Shown here: one piece after another, positions 16,817 through 26,532 of the stretch | Position numbering within the stretch: position 1 is the first letter of the stretch | Layout: each line of letters starts with the position of its first letter | Origin: Spirochaeta isovalerica | GTDB taxonomy: Bacteria > Spirochaetota > Spirochaetia > DSM-2461 | DNA: 64,000 nt | Direction: 5' to 3' | Assembly (NCBI RefSeq): GCF_014207565.1 | Contig: NZ_JACHGJ010000006.1 | Coordinates: 186,001-250,000, forward strand | Translations under genes and position numbers: made by a program | The notes under the pieces: model-generated | The model's input: only the letters and a program-made list of their open reading frames with translations | What the model was told of the DNA's origin: nothing | The model's database searches: none

Positions 16817-17233
16817 TTATTTCCGGTTCAGTTCTCTGTTAATGATATCATCGAGAATTCGCGCCGCAGCGATTATCACTCTCCGGCATCCCTCCTGCTC
16901 AGTTCTGTACTCATCGAGAAGGGTCTGGCATAGGGACGAACCCATCTCCTCTTCGTAACGGGAAACCAGTTCCGATATGAGCTCTTTATGATAATCCCCT
17001 TCATGAGCGCGGTCTTTGACAAAAAGTTTTGCCAGAACCATGGCCGAAGCCGTTACGGCTCCGCAGCTTCTTCTGCTGTATATGCCTCCGGATAAGCCGG
17101 CGGCCATCTTCAGGCTCTCCTTGTCCAGACCCAGATTATACACTTCATTCGATCCGTAAAGGATGCGTTCGGAACAGCTGTAATCTTCTCTGTCCTTGTC
17201 TCCGAAACCGTTTTCGATTAATTCACTAACCAT
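16817..17233 (-). CDS. C_GCAxxG_C_C family (putative redox) protein
   Basis: 138-residue protein of the cysteine-patterned family named for C...G-C-A-x-x-G...C...C. Here the pattern appears as C-S-E-R-I-L, then G-G-I-Y-S-R-R-S-C-G-A-V-T-A, then single Cys in S-S-L-C-Q and E-G-C-R-R. The cysteines suggest a redox or metal role, unproven for the family. The second block lacks the usual G after A-V-T. The ATG at 17233 is preceded by six G:C pairs and a perfect TATAAT, a leaderless layout. First gene of a two-gene unit with the PPTase. Confidence 0.7.
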   Translation of the reverse strand: MVSELIENGFGDKDREDYSCSERILYGSNEVYNLGLDKESLKMAAGLSGGIYSRRSCGAVTASAMVLAKLFVKDRAHEGDYHKELISELVSRYEEEMGSSLCQTLLDEYRTEQEGCRRVIIAAARILDDIINRELNRK

Positions 17234-17239
17234 GGGGGG

Positions 17240-17268
17240 ATTATATCAGCAATGCGAATCCTTGACAA
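17240..17268 (-). promoter_or_regulatory. Consensus promoter of the C_GCAxxG_C_C / PPTase unit, leaderless arrangement
   Basis: Minus strand: TTGTCA (17268-17263), 17 bases, TATAAT (17245-17240), six C, then ATG 17233. This is the best promoter match in the window, and a Shine-Dalgarno sequence is absent. Confidence 0.75.
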
Positions 17269-17296
17269 ATCTGAACTTATGGGACAGCCTCTGTAT

Positions 17297-18892
17297 ATGT
17301 ATAAAATGATACTCGTCGACGATGAAGATGAGGTGAGGGGCAGGATCTCCTCCAAAATCTCTGAGGAGAGCGGTTTCACCATTGTCGGTACGGCGGGCAA
17401 CGGTTACGATGCCCTGGAACTTATAGAAAAACACAACCCCCATGTGGTTCTTTCCGATATTAAAATGCCCTTTATCGACGGCATTGAACTGGCTACTATT
17501 ATAAAAAGGGATTTTCCTACTATCCGCATAGCTTTTATAACTGGTTATGATGAGTTTGATTACGCGAGAGAAGCCATAGAGCTGAAAGTCTCGGGATACC
17601 TGACAAAACCTCTCACCCAGAATGATATAAGCCACTTTCTGAAGAAACTCAAAGTGGATCTCGACAGGGAATTTCAGGAGAAATACAATCTCGAAATTCT
17701 AAAGCAGCGCTATGAGGAGAGTATTCCCCTTGTCATCGACAACTATTTCAGTTCCTGTCTGGTTTCCTCCCATACAGGCCGGAGCGAAGAAATCGAAAAC
17801 CTGAGGCAGTACGGCATTTCCCTCGATGACAAACCCTATCTCCTCTCGTATATAAAAATTGAAAAAAGAGAAGGCTCCCGGGATATTGTTGAATATGAGA
17901 AACTGAAACTTTCGGTGAGGTCTGTCATTAAATCAATTCTGGAAAGGCATGAATACGAACATTACAGTTTTATGTTTGCCGAAGGGATCATTTTTCTCGT
18001 AAAGGAGAAAGGAAAGTTTTTCCTTCGCGATGTGGACAGCGTGTTCTTCGAGATGGTCAAGATGTCCGAGAAGTTTCTCGATGTGCAGATCAACATCGGC
18101 ATAAGCGTGTTGCATCGCGAATTCTCTCAGCTCTACACCGCCTGGGAGGAAGCTGACAAAGCCATCGGTTACAGCCATTTCCTTCATTCCGGGCGGATTG
18201 TCTATATCAATCAGCTGGAAAAGAGAAAGCTGAAAGTCCTGACTCTGGGAGAAGGGGATATTAAGGAAATTGAGCACAGCGTCAAATTCGGAAGCGAATC
18301 GGAACTGCGCAACGTCGTCGAGTCTCTGAAACTGAATGCTCTGAGAGACAGTCGGACCATAGCCAATTTCCGCCCCTACATCATCAATATGATGAATCTT
18401 ATTGTCAATTTCGCCGAATCGATAGAAGCTGATCTGGATGAGGTGATCGGCCAGGATATTCTTGAACAGATGCTGGGCTTTTCCTCCCTGGAACAGCTGT
18501 TCGATTGGTTCCTGGTCACCCTTCTGAAACTGAGAGAGAAAAATCTCAGTACAAAAATGAGTAATTCCCAGAAACTTCTCGATAAAGCGGTTCAGTTTAT
18601 CCACGGCAATTATGATGATCCGAAAATTTCCATGGAAACGGTCTGCGACGAGCTTGGAATCAGTATTTCCTATATGAGCCTGCTTTTCAAAAAGCACAAG
18701 GAGACGACTTTTGTCAAATATCTGACCGGAGTGAGAATTGACCGGGCGAAAGAGCTTCTCAAGCTGACCGGAGACCGGATTGTGGAAATTGCTTCGAAGT
18801 GCGGCTTCAGTGATGTATACTACTTCAGTCACTGTTTTAAAAAATATATGGGAGTATCTCCGAAAAAATACCGTGAAGAGACCGCTGACTAA
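17297..18892 (+). CDS. YesN-type response regulator, REC plus AraC helix-turn-helix
   Basis: Transcription factor of a two-component system. From ATG 17297 (M-Y-K-M-I-L-V-D-D-E) the receiver has the acidic pair D-D-E, phosphoacceptor D54 in V-L-S-D-I-K-M-P, the switch Thr in I-T-G-Y-D-E-F and K in Y-L-T-K-P-L. A long helical middle (about 130-430) lacks a clear domain match. The last 110 residues are an AraC DNA-binding unit with two helix-turn-helices (I-S-I-S-Y-M-S-L-L-F-K-K and C-G-F-S-D-V-Y-Y-F-S-H-C-F-K-K). Reading frames from 17252 and 17306 are alternative starts; none has a clear ribosome site. It overlaps the kinase gene by 20 bases, and the unit leads into an MglB-like lipoprotein and mglBAC, so sugar-dependent control of mglBAC is likely. 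Confidence 0.9.
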   Translation: MYKMILVDDEDEVRGRISSKISEESGFTIVGTAGNGYDALELIEKHNPHVVLSDIKMPFIDGIELATIIKRDFPTIRIAFITGYDEFDYAREAIELKVSGYLTKPLTQNDISHFLKKLKVDLDREFQEKYNLEILKQRYEESIPLVIDNYFSSCLVSSHTGRSEEIENLRQYGISLDDKPYLLSYIKIEKREGSRDIVEYEKLKLSVRSVIKSILERHEYEHYSFMFAEGIIFLVKEKGKFFLRDVDSVFFEMVKMSEKFLDVQINIGISVLHREFSQLYTAWEEADKAIGYSHFLHSGRIVYINQLEKRKLKVLTLGEGDIKEIEHSVKFGSESELRNVVESLKLNALRDSRTIANFRPYIINMMNLIVNFAESIEADLDEVIGQDILEQMLGFSSLEQLFDWFLVTLLKLREKNLSTKMSNSQKLLDKAVQFIHGNYDDPKISMETVCDELGISISYMSLLFKKHKETTFVKYLTGVRIDRAKELLKLTGDRIVEIASKCGFSDVYYFSHCFKKYMGVSPKKYREETAD

Positions 18893-20612
18893 TCTTTCCA
18901 TTGAACAGAGCATTCTTCTCGCGACGCTGTCGATCGTAATGATCGTTCTGTTTATTTCCAGCACAGTGTATTATTCGGTTTTCTCGAGAAAGACCGATTC
19001 TCTCGTGCAAAGCCAGTCGCGGGAGATAAACAAGCAGATCGTCCTCAATTACGAGAGTTACATCAACAGCGTTATTGAAACAGCCAATTATATTCAGTTT
19101 GCCTCATTGAACCGCGATGTCGCTCTTTCCGCGGAAGAACTGCAGGATGTTTTTTTCTACAATTCGGAAATCAAAAAGGATGTTGTCTCCATTTATCTCT
19201 TTGATATGGATGGCAGGAAACTTCTCGGAAACAAGCTGAACCTTATCCGCCTTTTCGATATTACAAAGGAAGACTGGTTCCGCAATGCCCTTTCGGAACC
19301 TTCCATTTTCCATTTTTCGGCGCCTCACAAAGAGAGTGTGTCCACGGCGGAAATCGATCAGGTCATTTCCGTGACCCGTTCCGTCGAGTATACCTGGCAG
19401 GGAAAGAAGAGAAACGGGGTCATCCTGATCGAACTCAACTTCCGCGTGCTGACTGATCTGGCAGAAAAGACCAATCTGGGAGAAGGCGGTCACATCATGA
19501 TTCTCAACGATGCCGATTCCCTGATTTATTATTCCGGAAACTGGGATGATGAAGGGTTCGCCCGGAGCCTGTCACTGGCGGAGGAAAATTATCTGGGCGG
19601 TTTCAGAACAAGAATCAATAATAGAGAGATGTTTCTCAATATCAATACGCTGGCCCATACCCGCTGGAGAATTGTAACCGTCAGCAACATCAACGAAACC
19701 GCCCAGGCCAGACAACAGCTTCTTATGATAATTTTTCTGATTTTTCTCGTCAGTTTCGTCGTCACCATTATCGTTTCTCTTGTCATTTCAAGACGGATAT
19801 CCAGTCCTCTTAATCAGTTGAAAAAAGCGATGCTGAAAATTGAGAGAGGGGATTTTACCACAAGAGTTCTGGTCAACAGCGGACAGAAAGAGGTCATCCG
19901 TCTTTCCCGGTCATTCAACAGTATGCTCGAAGAGATACACACGCTGATGGACAGGGTTGTCAACGAACAGAGAGAAAAAAGAAAAACAGAACTGAAAGCT
20001 CTTCAGAACCAGATAAATCCGCATTTTCTCTATAATACACTGGATTCCATTGTCTGGCTGGCGGAGAATCACCGCTCTGATGATGTGGTTACAACGGTTA
20101 TCGCTCTGGCCCGTTTTTTCCGGATCAGCATATCCAAAGGACAGCAGTTCATAACGGTGAAAGATGAAATTTCCCATATTAAAAACTATCTCACCATTCA
20201 GAAAATCCGCTATATAGATAAATTCGAGTACTTTTTCGAAATCGATCCTGATATTTATGAGCAGAAAGTCATGAAGCTCATCCTCCAGCCCATTGTGGAA
20301 AATGCCATCTATCACGGAGTGGGTGACGATGATCTGGAGAAAATAACAATCCGCGCCGGCCGAGAGGATAATCTGCTTGTCTTTGAAGTCGAAAATACCG
20401 GTTACGGAATAACGGAAGAGAGAATCGCCGAAATCTATGAGATTTTGAAAGGAAACCATTCTATTACCAGTGTGGGGATGCGGAATGTCTATCTCCGGCT
20501 TAAACTTTTCTATGGAGAAGAGGCGGATATTCTAATCAGCAGCGTTCTCGATGAAAAAACCAATATAAAACTGATCATACCCATAAAAAATGAAGGGGAG
20601 AAAAACTCCTGA
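18873..20612 (+). CDS. YesM-type sensor histidine kinase
   Basis: Membrane kinase partner of the upstream regulator, about 579 residues from GTG 18873 (start uncertain; the frame is open farther upstream inside the regulator gene). First membrane helix I-L-L-A-T-L-S-I-V-M-I-V-L-F-I, then about 240 residues of extracytoplasmic sensor, second helix L-L-M-I-I-F-L-I-F-L-V-S-F-V-V, and HAMP. The His_kinase domain carries N-Q-I-N-P-H-F-L-Y-N-T-L-D-S with the phosphorylated His. The ATPase domain has the N box P-I-V-E-N-A-I-Y-H-G and V-G-M-R-N-V for the G2 box. The stop codon overlaps the start of the lipoprotein gene (TGATG), suggesting translational coupling. Confidence 0.92.
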   Translation: MKRPLTNLSIEQSILLATLSIVMIVLFISSTVYYSVFSRKTDSLVQSQSREINKQIVLNYESYINSVIETANYIQFASLNRDVALSAEELQDVFFYNSEIKKDVVSIYLFDMDGRKLLGNKLNLIRLFDITKEDWFRNALSEPSIFHFSAPHKESVSTAEIDQVISVTRSVEYTWQGKKRNGVILIELNFRVLTDLAEKTNLGEGGHIMILNDADSLIYYSGNWDDEGFARSLSLAEENYLGGFRTRINNREMFLNINTLAHTRWRIVTVSNINETAQARQQLLMIIFLIFLVSFVVTIIVSLVISRRISSPLNQLKKAMLKIERGDFTTRVLVNSGQKEVIRLSRSFNSMLEEIHTLMDRVVNEQREKRKTELKALQNQINPHFLYNTLDSIVWLAENHRSDDVVTTVIALARFFRISISKGQQFITVKDEISHIKNYLTIQKIRYIDKFEYFFEIDPDIYEQKVMKLILQPIVENAIYHGVGDDDLEKITIRAGREDNLLVFEVENTGYGITEERIAEIYEILKGNHSITSVGMRNVYLRLKLFYGEEADILISSVLDEKTNIKLIIPIKNEGEKNS

Positions 20613-21610
20613 TGAAACGTTTCCTGCTATTATTATTCGCGATCTTGTCTCTTTCATGCAGCAGCCCCAGAGAGGAAGGTGCGCTTTTTCTCTACAATAC
20701 AGAGGATCCTTATGTGGCTGTGTTCGGCCGTCAGATTCAGATGGAATCGGGACCTCTTCTTGATATACGGACCTATAATGCCCAGAATTCCCAGATCATC
20801 CAGAATGAATCCATTGAGTCGGAGATCGTCAGAGCCGGTGTCATGATTATCAATCCCGTGGATCGTCTGGGGGCTTATACCATTATCCGGAGGCTTCGCA
20901 GCGAAGATATTCCGGTCATCTTTTTTAACAGAGAGCCTCTGGCTGAGGATCTGGCCTTATGGGACAAAGCTTTTTATGTGGGAGCCCGCGCGGAGCAGTC
21001 GGGCCGAATTCAGGCGGAGCTGGTCATGGACCTTTTCGGGGCGGATCCCCGGGAACTCAACAGACATGACCTTAACGGAAACAATATAATAGAAGCGGTT
21101 ATTCTCAAAGGCGAGCAGGGGCATCAGGATGCTGAAATCCGGACCCGGGAAGTCGTCGACGCCTTTGCGGAAAAAGGATTTGCCCTGCATATACTGATCA
21201 CCGAAGTGGCCAACTGGAAGAGACAGGAAGCATATGACAAAATGAAGCCCATACTCGATCAGTACAATGGTTCCGTGGAACTGATCATTTCCAATAACGA
21301 CGCCATGGCTCTGGGGGCTGTCAGCTTAATGAGGCAGTCGGGCTTTTTTCGCGATGACAACGGAGACGGGGTAATCGGAAAGGATGATCTTTCCTGGCGT
21401 CCGGTAGTGGGAATTGACGGACTGGAGGAAGCCCAGGACATGATTGAGCAGGGGTATATGTACGGTACAGTGCTCAATGACTCCCATACACAGGCAAAGG
21501 CTATTGTGGATCTGGCTGAAGTTCTTCTGGAAGGGGGAGATCTGGACGACCTGAGCTATCCCCTTGAAAAGGGCAAGTATATCTGGATCGACTATAAGGT
21601 CTTCCAGTAA
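20612..21610 (+). CDS. MglB-like periplasmic sugar-binding lipoprotein, likely the sensor of the kinase system
   Basis: 332-residue type-I periplasmic binding protein. Signal peptide with S-L-S-C16, a spirochaete-style lipobox, so it is membrane-anchored. The fold matches MglB (I-I-N-P-V-D, V-I-F-F-N-R-E, F-Y-V-G, I-I-S-N-N-D-A-M-A-L-G-A, V-V-G-I-D-G). The MglB calcium loop D-x-N-x-D-G is D-L-N-G-N-N here, with the third acidic ligand lost. A separate D-D-N-G-D-G-V-I-G-K-D-D EF-hand-like insert appears near residue 250. Because it is translationally coupled to the kinase and is not the transporter's own binding protein (mglB follows 190 bases later), I infer that it presents sugar to the kinase sensor domain. 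Confidence 0.8.
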   Translation: MKRFLLLLFAILSLSCSSPREEGALFLYNTEDPYVAVFGRQIQMESGPLLDIRTYNAQNSQIIQNESIESEIVRAGVMIINPVDRLGAYTIIRRLRSEDIPVIFFNREPLAEDLALWDKAFYVGARAEQSGRIQAELVMDLFGADPRELNRHDLNGNNIIEAVILKGEQGHQDAEIRTREVVDAFAEKGFALHILITEVANWKRQEAYDKMKPILDQYNGSVELIISNNDAMALGAVSLMRQSGFFRDDNGDGVIGKDDLSWRPVVGIDGLEEAQDMIEQGYMYGTVLNDSHTQAKAIVDLAEVLLEGGDLDDLSYPLEKGKYIWIDYKVFQ

Positions 21611-21801
21611 AAAGGGAGCCGGATGATTGACCCATGAGAAAATTCCCGTCTACAGCGACTTGAAAAAACCGGGAAAAAATACAGAAAATTCAAAAAAAAC
21701 ACTTCTTTTTGGAAAATCGAACAAATTTTGAAGAAGATATTACATTTTCAGCTCCTGTATCGGTGGTACGATAAATCATAACTTATTAAAGGAGCTATTT
21801 G

Positions 21802-22812
21802 ATGAAAAAAGTAGTATTACTTGCACTCGTTGCTGTTCTCGCTGTTTCTGTTTCTTTTGCAAACGGTCAGCAGGACGATGGAAAAGTGGTTATCGGAGCT
21901 AACATCTACAACTTCGCTGACAACTTTATGAACGCTGCTATGAAGCCCGTTCTCGAAAGCTATGCAGTTGAAAAAGGTGCTGAAATCCAGGTTGTTGATT
22001 CTGAGAACCAGCAGGCCAAACTGAATGACCAGGTAGACGTATTCATCACTAAAGGTGTTGACGTTCTGGCTATCAACCTTGTGGACCCCGCTGCCGCCAG
22101 CACAATAATCGGAAAAGCAAAAGCAGCCGGAATCCCTCTGGTACTTTTCAACAAGGAAGCAACAGAAGCAGGTGCTATGGCTTCTTACGACAAAGTCTGG
22201 TACGTAGGTACTGACTCCGCCGAGTCCGGAATGATTCAGGGACAGATGATGGTCGCTGACTGGAAATCCAACCCCGACTGGGACAAAAACGGAGACGGAA
22301 AAGTTCAGTATGTTATGCTGAAAGGTGAACCCGGACATCCTGATGCTGAAGCCAGAACAAAATATTCTGTAGAAGCATTCAAAGATGCGGGAATCGGTGT
22401 TGAGCAGCTCGCTCTCGAAGCTGACCCCAACTGGTCCACTCAGCACGGAAACGACAAGATGGCTGCATGGCTGACTTCCAGCTTCGCCGACAAAATCGAA
22501 CTCGTTATCTGTAACAATGATGCTATGGGATTCGGTGCTATCAACGCTATGAAAGCCGCCGGCGTTAGACTCCCCATCTACTCTGTTGACGCTCTTGACC
22601 AGGCTCTGACTCACATCGCTGATGGCGAGCTCGACGGAACAGTTCTCAACGACGGTGCAAACCAGGCTAAAGCTACAATCGACCTGGCTATCAACGCCGC
22701 AATGGGTAAAGACGTAACGGCCGGAACAGGATGGACTCTCCAGACTGACGGATCCAAAGCTGTCAGAGTTCCCTACGTTGCTGTAACTCCCGAAAACTAC
22801 CAGGACTTCTAG
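21802..22812 (+). CDS. mglB: Galactose/glucose ABC transporter periplasmic binding protein
   Basis: Captures galactose or glucose in the periplasm and delivers it to MglA/MglC; 336 residues from ATG 21802 with an AAAGGAG site eight bases before. Signal peptide ends V-S-F-A-N-G with no Cys, so it is soluble, unlike its paralogue upstream. Landmarks: I-Y-N-F-A-D-N-F, V-L-F-N-K-E, Y-V-G-T-D, the complete calcium loop W-D-K-N-G-D-G-K-V-Q with M-L-K-G-E-P-G-H-P-D-A-E-A-R, V-I-C-N-N-D-A-M and Y-S-V-D-A-L-D. Codon choice is very biased (GCT, AAC, CTG, CTC), a sign of high expression. A stable hairpin follows the stop. Confidence 0.93.
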   Translation: MKKVVLLALVAVLAVSVSFANGQQDDGKVVIGANIYNFADNFMNAAMKPVLESYAVEKGAEIQVVDSENQQAKLNDQVDVFITKGVDVLAINLVDPAAASTIIGKAKAAGIPLVLFNKEATEAGAMASYDKVWYVGTDSAESGMIQGQMMVADWKSNPDWDKNGDGKVQYVMLKGEPGHPDAEARTKYSVEAFKDAGIGVEQLALEADPNWSTQHGNDKMAAWLTSSFADKIELVICNNDAMGFGAINAMKAAGVRLPIYSVDALDQALTHIADGELDGTVLNDGANQAKATIDLAINAAMGKDVTAGTGWTLQTDGSKAVRVPYVAVTPENYQDF

Positions 22813-22845
22813 TAAGATCTGAATAAGCAGTATTAACTGTATGAA

Positions 22846-22878
22846 TCAGGAACCGGCCTTCACAAAGCCGGTTCCTGA
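22846..22878 (+). repeat. 12-base-pair hairpin between mglB and mglA
   Basis: TCAGGAACCGGC (22846-22857) and GCCGGTTCCTGA (22867-22878) pair perfectly around a nine-base loop. No T tract follows. In sugar ABC operons such a hairpin commonly stabilises the upstream binding-protein mRNA or partly terminates, giving more MglB than MglA/MglC; here that role is inferred. Confidence 0.7.
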
Positions 22879-22926
22879 ATTAACGTCCACAGGACAGTGG
22901 ACAGAATTATGAGAGAGGTGTTTCAT

Positions 22927-24450
22927 TTGCACGAAGAATATTTATTGAGTATAAAAGATGTTTGCAAATCTTTCTCCGGTGTCAAAGTCCTCAAGAATGT
23001 GTGTCTGAACATCAAGGCCGGGACAGTTCATTCCCTGATGGGTGAAAACGGAGCCGGAAAGTCGACTCTGATGAAATGCCTTTTCGGTATATATAAGCAG
23101 GATTCCGGTGAATTTTTCCTCGAAGGCGAGGCTTTCAACTTTACCGATCCCAAGCATGCGCTGGAACATGGCGTATCAATGGTTCACCAGGAATTGAACC
23201 AGGTAACCAAGAGAACAATTTCCGACAATATCTGGCTCGGCCGGTATCCGACAAAAGGGCCCTTCGTTGATGAGAAAAAAATGTACAACGATACGATGGC
23301 GCTTTTTCAAAGACTGAATATACATCTCGATCCCAGAACCAGACTGGACAAGCTTTCCGTTTCCCAGAGGCAGATGGTGGAAATAGCCAAAGCTGTTTCC
23401 TACGATGCCAAAGTTATTGTTCTCGACGAACCAACTTCATCTCTAACTGCTCATGAAGTCGAGATGCTCTTTGATATTATGAAAGTTCTGAAAAATGAAG
23501 GCGTCGGTATCGTCTACATTTCTCATAAGATGGAAGAGATTTTTGAAGTATCCGATGAAGTTACCGTACTGCGGGACGGCTTTTATATAGGTACGGAAGA
23601 TATTAAAAATCTGACGATGGAAAAAATCGTCAATATGATGGTCGGAAGAGAACTGGAAGACCGTTTTCCTCCGAAAGAGAACAAGCCCGGTGACGTTCAT
23701 ATGACAGTCAAAAATCTGTCTACCCGATACGCTCCGGAAATTCAGGATGTCAATTTCGAACTGAGAAGGGGAGAGATTCTCGGTGTGGCCGGACTGGTCG
23801 GTGCCGGCCGGACGGAAATGGTGGAAGCCCTTTTCGGCGCCAGAACTCTCCGGACCGGTGAAATCTTTATAGACGGGAAGAAAATCGACAACTCGTCTCC
23901 CCATAAAGCCATCAACAACAGGTTTGCGCTTCTGACGGAAGAGAGACGTGAAACGGGTATATACCCTGTGGCCGATATTACTTTTAATTCGACTATATCG
24001 AACATCAAGTCCTACAAGAATAAAGCCGGTTTTCTTATTGACAGGAAAATGAAAGATGATACGGATGAGCAGATCCGCGCCATGAGGATTAAAACTCCCA
24101 ACAGAAGGGAAAAGATCCGTGCCCTGAGCGGCGGTAACCAGCAGAAGGTTATTATAGGCCGCTGGCTTCTGACTGATCCCGATATCCTTCTTCTCGATGA
24201 ACCGACAAGAGGTATCGATGTAGGTGCGAAATACGAGATTTATCAACTTATTATCAATCTCGCTAAACGGGGGAAATCCATCATCGTCGTTTCTTCGGAA
24301 ATGCCCGAACTGCTCGGTATTACCAATAGAATCATGGTTATGAGTAACGGACGGGTTTCGGGAATCGTAAATACCGATGAAACAACGCAGACAGAAATAT
24401 TCAACCTGTCAGCTAAATATCTTAATAATACCAGAGAGGCAGAGGTATGA
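22927..24450 (+). CDS. mglA: Galactose ABC transporter ATP-binding protein
   Basis: Double-ATPase subunit of the sugar importer, 507 residues from TTG 22927. First cassette: Walker [18 protein letters not shown] signature, Walker [10 protein letters not shown]. Second cassette: degenerate Walker [30 protein letters not shown], typical of the RbsA/MglA class. The TTG was chosen because GAGGTG (22915-22920) sits six bases before it; a GTG at 22897 and an ATG at 22909 are in frame but have no ribosome site. Overlaps mglC by four bases (ATGA). Confidence 0.93.
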   Translation: MHEEYLLSIKDVCKSFSGVKVLKNVCLNIKAGTVHSLMGENGAGKSTLMKCLFGIYKQDSGEFFLEGEAFNFTDPKHALEHGVSMVHQELNQVTKRTISDNIWLGRYPTKGPFVDEKKMYNDTMALFQRLNIHLDPRTRLDKLSVSQRQMVEIAKAVSYDAKVIVLDEPTSSLTAHEVEMLFDIMKVLKNEGVGIVYISHKMEEIFEVSDEVTVLRDGFYIGTEDIKNLTMEKIVNMMVGRELEDRFPPKENKPGDVHMTVKNLSTRYAPEIQDVNFELRRGEILGVAGLVGAGRTEMVEALFGARTLRTGEIFIDGKKIDNSSPHKAINNRFALLTEERRETGIYPVADITFNSTISNIKSYKNKAGFLIDRKMKDDTDEQIRAMRIKTPNRREKIRALSGGNQQKVIIGRWLLTDPDILLLDEPTRGIDVGAKYEIYQLIINLAKRGKSIIVVSSEMPELLGITNRIMVMSNGRVSGIVNTDETTQTEIFNLSAKYLNNTREAEV

Positions 24451-25478
24451 GTTCAGAAAATATAGTTAAGAGGTTTTTTTCCAAAAGCACTGAAGAGTGG
24501 AAAGAGCTTCTTATAAACAACGCGATATACATTGTCGTCGCGGCAATTATTCTTTTTATAGTCATCAGGGAGCCTTCTTTCGTATCGGTTCCGGTTTTCA
24601 GAAATATCCTGACCCAGTCTTCCGTCCGGTTGATTCTGGCCTATGGTGTTGCGGGCATAATCATTCTTCAGGGAACAGACCTTTCTTTGGGACGGCTTGT
24701 CGGATTCGCCGCTGTCGTATCCGGTTCTCTTCTTCAGAGAGCCGATTATGCCAACCGGTTTTATCCCGATATGCAGGCGCTTCCCCTCTTTGTTCCCCTT
24801 ATTATCGCCATGCTGGTTACAATTGTCCTCAGCGCGGTTAACGGGTGGGTCGTAGCTCAGTTCAAGATCCATCCCTTCCTGGCGACGATGGGTATGATGA
24901 TTACGGCTTACGGAATCCTCTCTATCTATTTTGCCTCCGGTGCACCCGGTCCCCAGCCGATCGGCGGATTCGATAACCGCTATACTGATTTTGTCATCGG
25001 AACCACTCTGGGAATTCCGAACCTCGTTATCTACGCGGCTATTACGAGTGTGATAATCTGGTTCCTCTGGAATAAAACCACCTTCGGTAAGAATATGTAT
25101 GCCGTCGGAGGCAACCCGGAAGCCGCTAAAGTCTCCGGTGTAAATGTCATGATTACTACGGTCCTGGTTTATGTTCTGGCCGGTGCCCTTTATGGAATCG
25201 GAGGATTTCTGGAAGCGGCGAGAATCGGTAGTGCCAACAATGGAACGGGGTTCGGTTACGAACTCGATGCGATCGCCGCCTGCGTTGTCGGGGGTATCTC
25301 CTTCAGCGGAGGAATCGGAAAAGTTTCCGGAGCTATAGTCGGTGTTCTTATGTTCACCATCATCAGTTACGGAATGACATTTATGGGTCTCGATATGTAC
25401 TATCAGTACATCATCAAAGGAATCATTATTGTAGCAGCCGTATCTTTGGATACGAAAAAATATTTGAAGAAATCATAA
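24447..25478 (+). CDS. mglC: Galactose ABC transporter permease
   Basis: Membrane channel of the MglBAC importer; 343 residues with eight to ten hydrophobic helices. Family stretches: [17 protein letters not shown] near the N-terminus, [14 protein letters not shown] (the EAA-like loop that docks on MglA), and [17 protein letters not shown]. Translationally coupled to mglA. Last gene of the operon; two hairpins follow. Confidence 0.93.
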   Translation: MSSENIVKRFFSKSTEEWKELLINNAIYIVVAAIILFIVIREPSFVSVPVFRNILTQSSVRLILAYGVAGIIILQGTDLSLGRLVGFAAVVSGSLLQRADYANRFYPDMQALPLFVPLIIAMLVTIVLSAVNGWVVAQFKIHPFLATMGMMITAYGILSIYFASGAPGPQPIGGFDNRYTDFVIGTTLGIPNLVIYAAITSVIIWFLWNKTTFGKNMYAVGGNPEAAKVSGVNVMITTVLVYVLAGALYGIGGFLEAARIGSANNGTGFGYELDAIAACVVGGISFSGGIGKVSGAIVGVLMFTIISYGMTFMGLDMYYQYIIKGIIIVAAVSLDTKKYLKKS

Positions 25479-25486
25479 GCAGAAAA

Positions 25487-25512
25487 AGGAGGCCATTTGG
25501 GATCGGCCTCCT
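25487..25512 (+). terminator. Hairpin after mglC
   Basis: AGGAGGCC (25487-25494) pairs with GGCCTCCT (25505-25512) nine bases after the mglC stop. No T tract follows, so termination efficiency is uncertain. Confidence 0.5.
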
Positions 25513-25562
25513 GGTCTTTGCGGACTGAAATCGTTTTTAAACTACTCCTTTTTTTTGATGCC

Positions 25563-25591
25563 GAAGCCGCCTTGTGTTACAGGGCGGCTTC
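25563..25591. terminator. Hairpin between convergent mglC and nadA
   Basis: GAAGCCGCC (25563-25571) pairs with GGCGGCTTC (25583-25591) just after the nadA stop on the minus strand. A T8 run lies on its plus-strand 5' side, not downstream, so neither strand has a canonical terminator. Confidence 0.45.
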
Positions 25592-25602
25592 ATTATGCCC
25601 AA

Positions 25603-26532
25603 TTAAAGAGAGAGGTCTTTTTCAAGCATCCTGACAATCGGCTTTCTGGCTTTTTCAATCGTCTCCCTGTCGAGAACTATCTCAGTTTCATTCTTTTCAA
25701 GAGCGTTTATAATATGATCGAGCTCAATCATTTTCATATTCATGCAAACAGCCTGTTCGGAAATGGGTATGAACAGTTTATGGGGATTTTCTTTCTGCAG
25801 ACGGTGGATTATGCCGAGTTCCGTAGCGACGATAATCTGTTTCTCTTCGGTTTCTTTTGCAAAACGGAGCATACCTCCGGTACTTAGAGCATGATCGGAC
25901 AGTTCAATAACTTCAGGACGGCATTCCGGGTGTACTATGGTGACGGCTTCGGGGTATTCCTTTTTCTTTTTAAGAATATCTTCCGGTGTCAGCCGCATAT
26001 GGGTGGGACAGAAGCCTTTCCACAGGACGATATCCCGTCCCGTCTGCTTCGCCACATAGGCTCCGAGGTTTTTGTCCGGCAGAAAAAGTACCTGTTTATC
26101 CTCGGGCACAAGTGACACGATATCCGCCGCATTGGCTGAAGTACAGCAGACATCAACTTCCGTCTTCAGTTCAGCTGTGCTGTTTACATAGCAGACAGTC
26201 ACCGCTCCGGGGTAATCTTTTTTGAATTTTCTGAGGGCGCTTGCCGTAGCCATATCGGCCATGGGGCACCCGCTTTCTTTCACGGGGTGCAGAACAGTTT
26301 TCTCCGGGCTGAGAATTTTGGCCGTTTCCGCCATGAACTGAACTCCGCAGAAAACGATAACATCTTCATCGATATCTCTGGCTTTTATGCTCAGCTCCAG
26401 GGAATCCCCCACAAAGTCGGCCACATCCTGAACCTCTCCCAGAACATAATTATGTGCCAGAATAATGGCGTTTCGTTCTTTTTTCAGTTTTTTTATTTTA
26501 TCAATTTTTTCCTGATTATATGGTACTGACAT
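25603..26532 (-). CDS. nadA: Quinolinate synthase
   Basis: [4Fe-4S] enzyme that condenses iminoaspartate and dihydroxyacetone phosphate to quinolinate in NAD synthesis; 309 residues from ATG 26532, which follows a GAGG site. The three cluster cysteines are C89 (E-S-G-C-P-M-A-D), C175 (K-G-F-C-P-T-H-M) and C263 (E-Q-A-V-C-M-N-M-K), with the spacing usual for the family. The conserved H-P-E-C and V-N-S-T-A segments are present. nadB and nadC are not adjacent. It is transcribed away from the Rrf2 gene; an iron-sulphur enzyme beside an Fe-S type regulator may be more than chance, but that is inference. Confidence 0.93.
   Translation of the reverse strand: MSVPYNQEKIDKIKKLKKERNAIILAHNYVLGEVQDVADFVGDSLELSIKARDIDEDVIVFCGVQFMAETAKILSPEKTVLHPVKESGCPMADMATASALRKFKKDYPGAVTVCYVNSTAELKTEVDVCCTSANAADIVSLVPEDKQVLFLPDKNLGAYVAKQTGRDIVLWKGFCPTHMRLTPEDILKKKKEYPEAVTIVHPECRPEVIELSDHALSTGGMLRFAKETEEKQIIVATELGIIHRLQKENPHKLFIPISEQAVCMNMKMIELDHIINALEKNETEIVLDRETIEKARKPIVRMLEKDLSL

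Noticed and set aside
17933-18964. A 343-residue minus-strand frame
   Set aside because: Antisense to the response regulator and kinase genes; no domain, and the sense genes are certain.
21817-22614. A 265-residue minus-strand frame opposite mglB
   Set aside because: A by-product of the extreme codon bias of mglB; Ser/Val/Phe-rich low-complexity translation without a family match.
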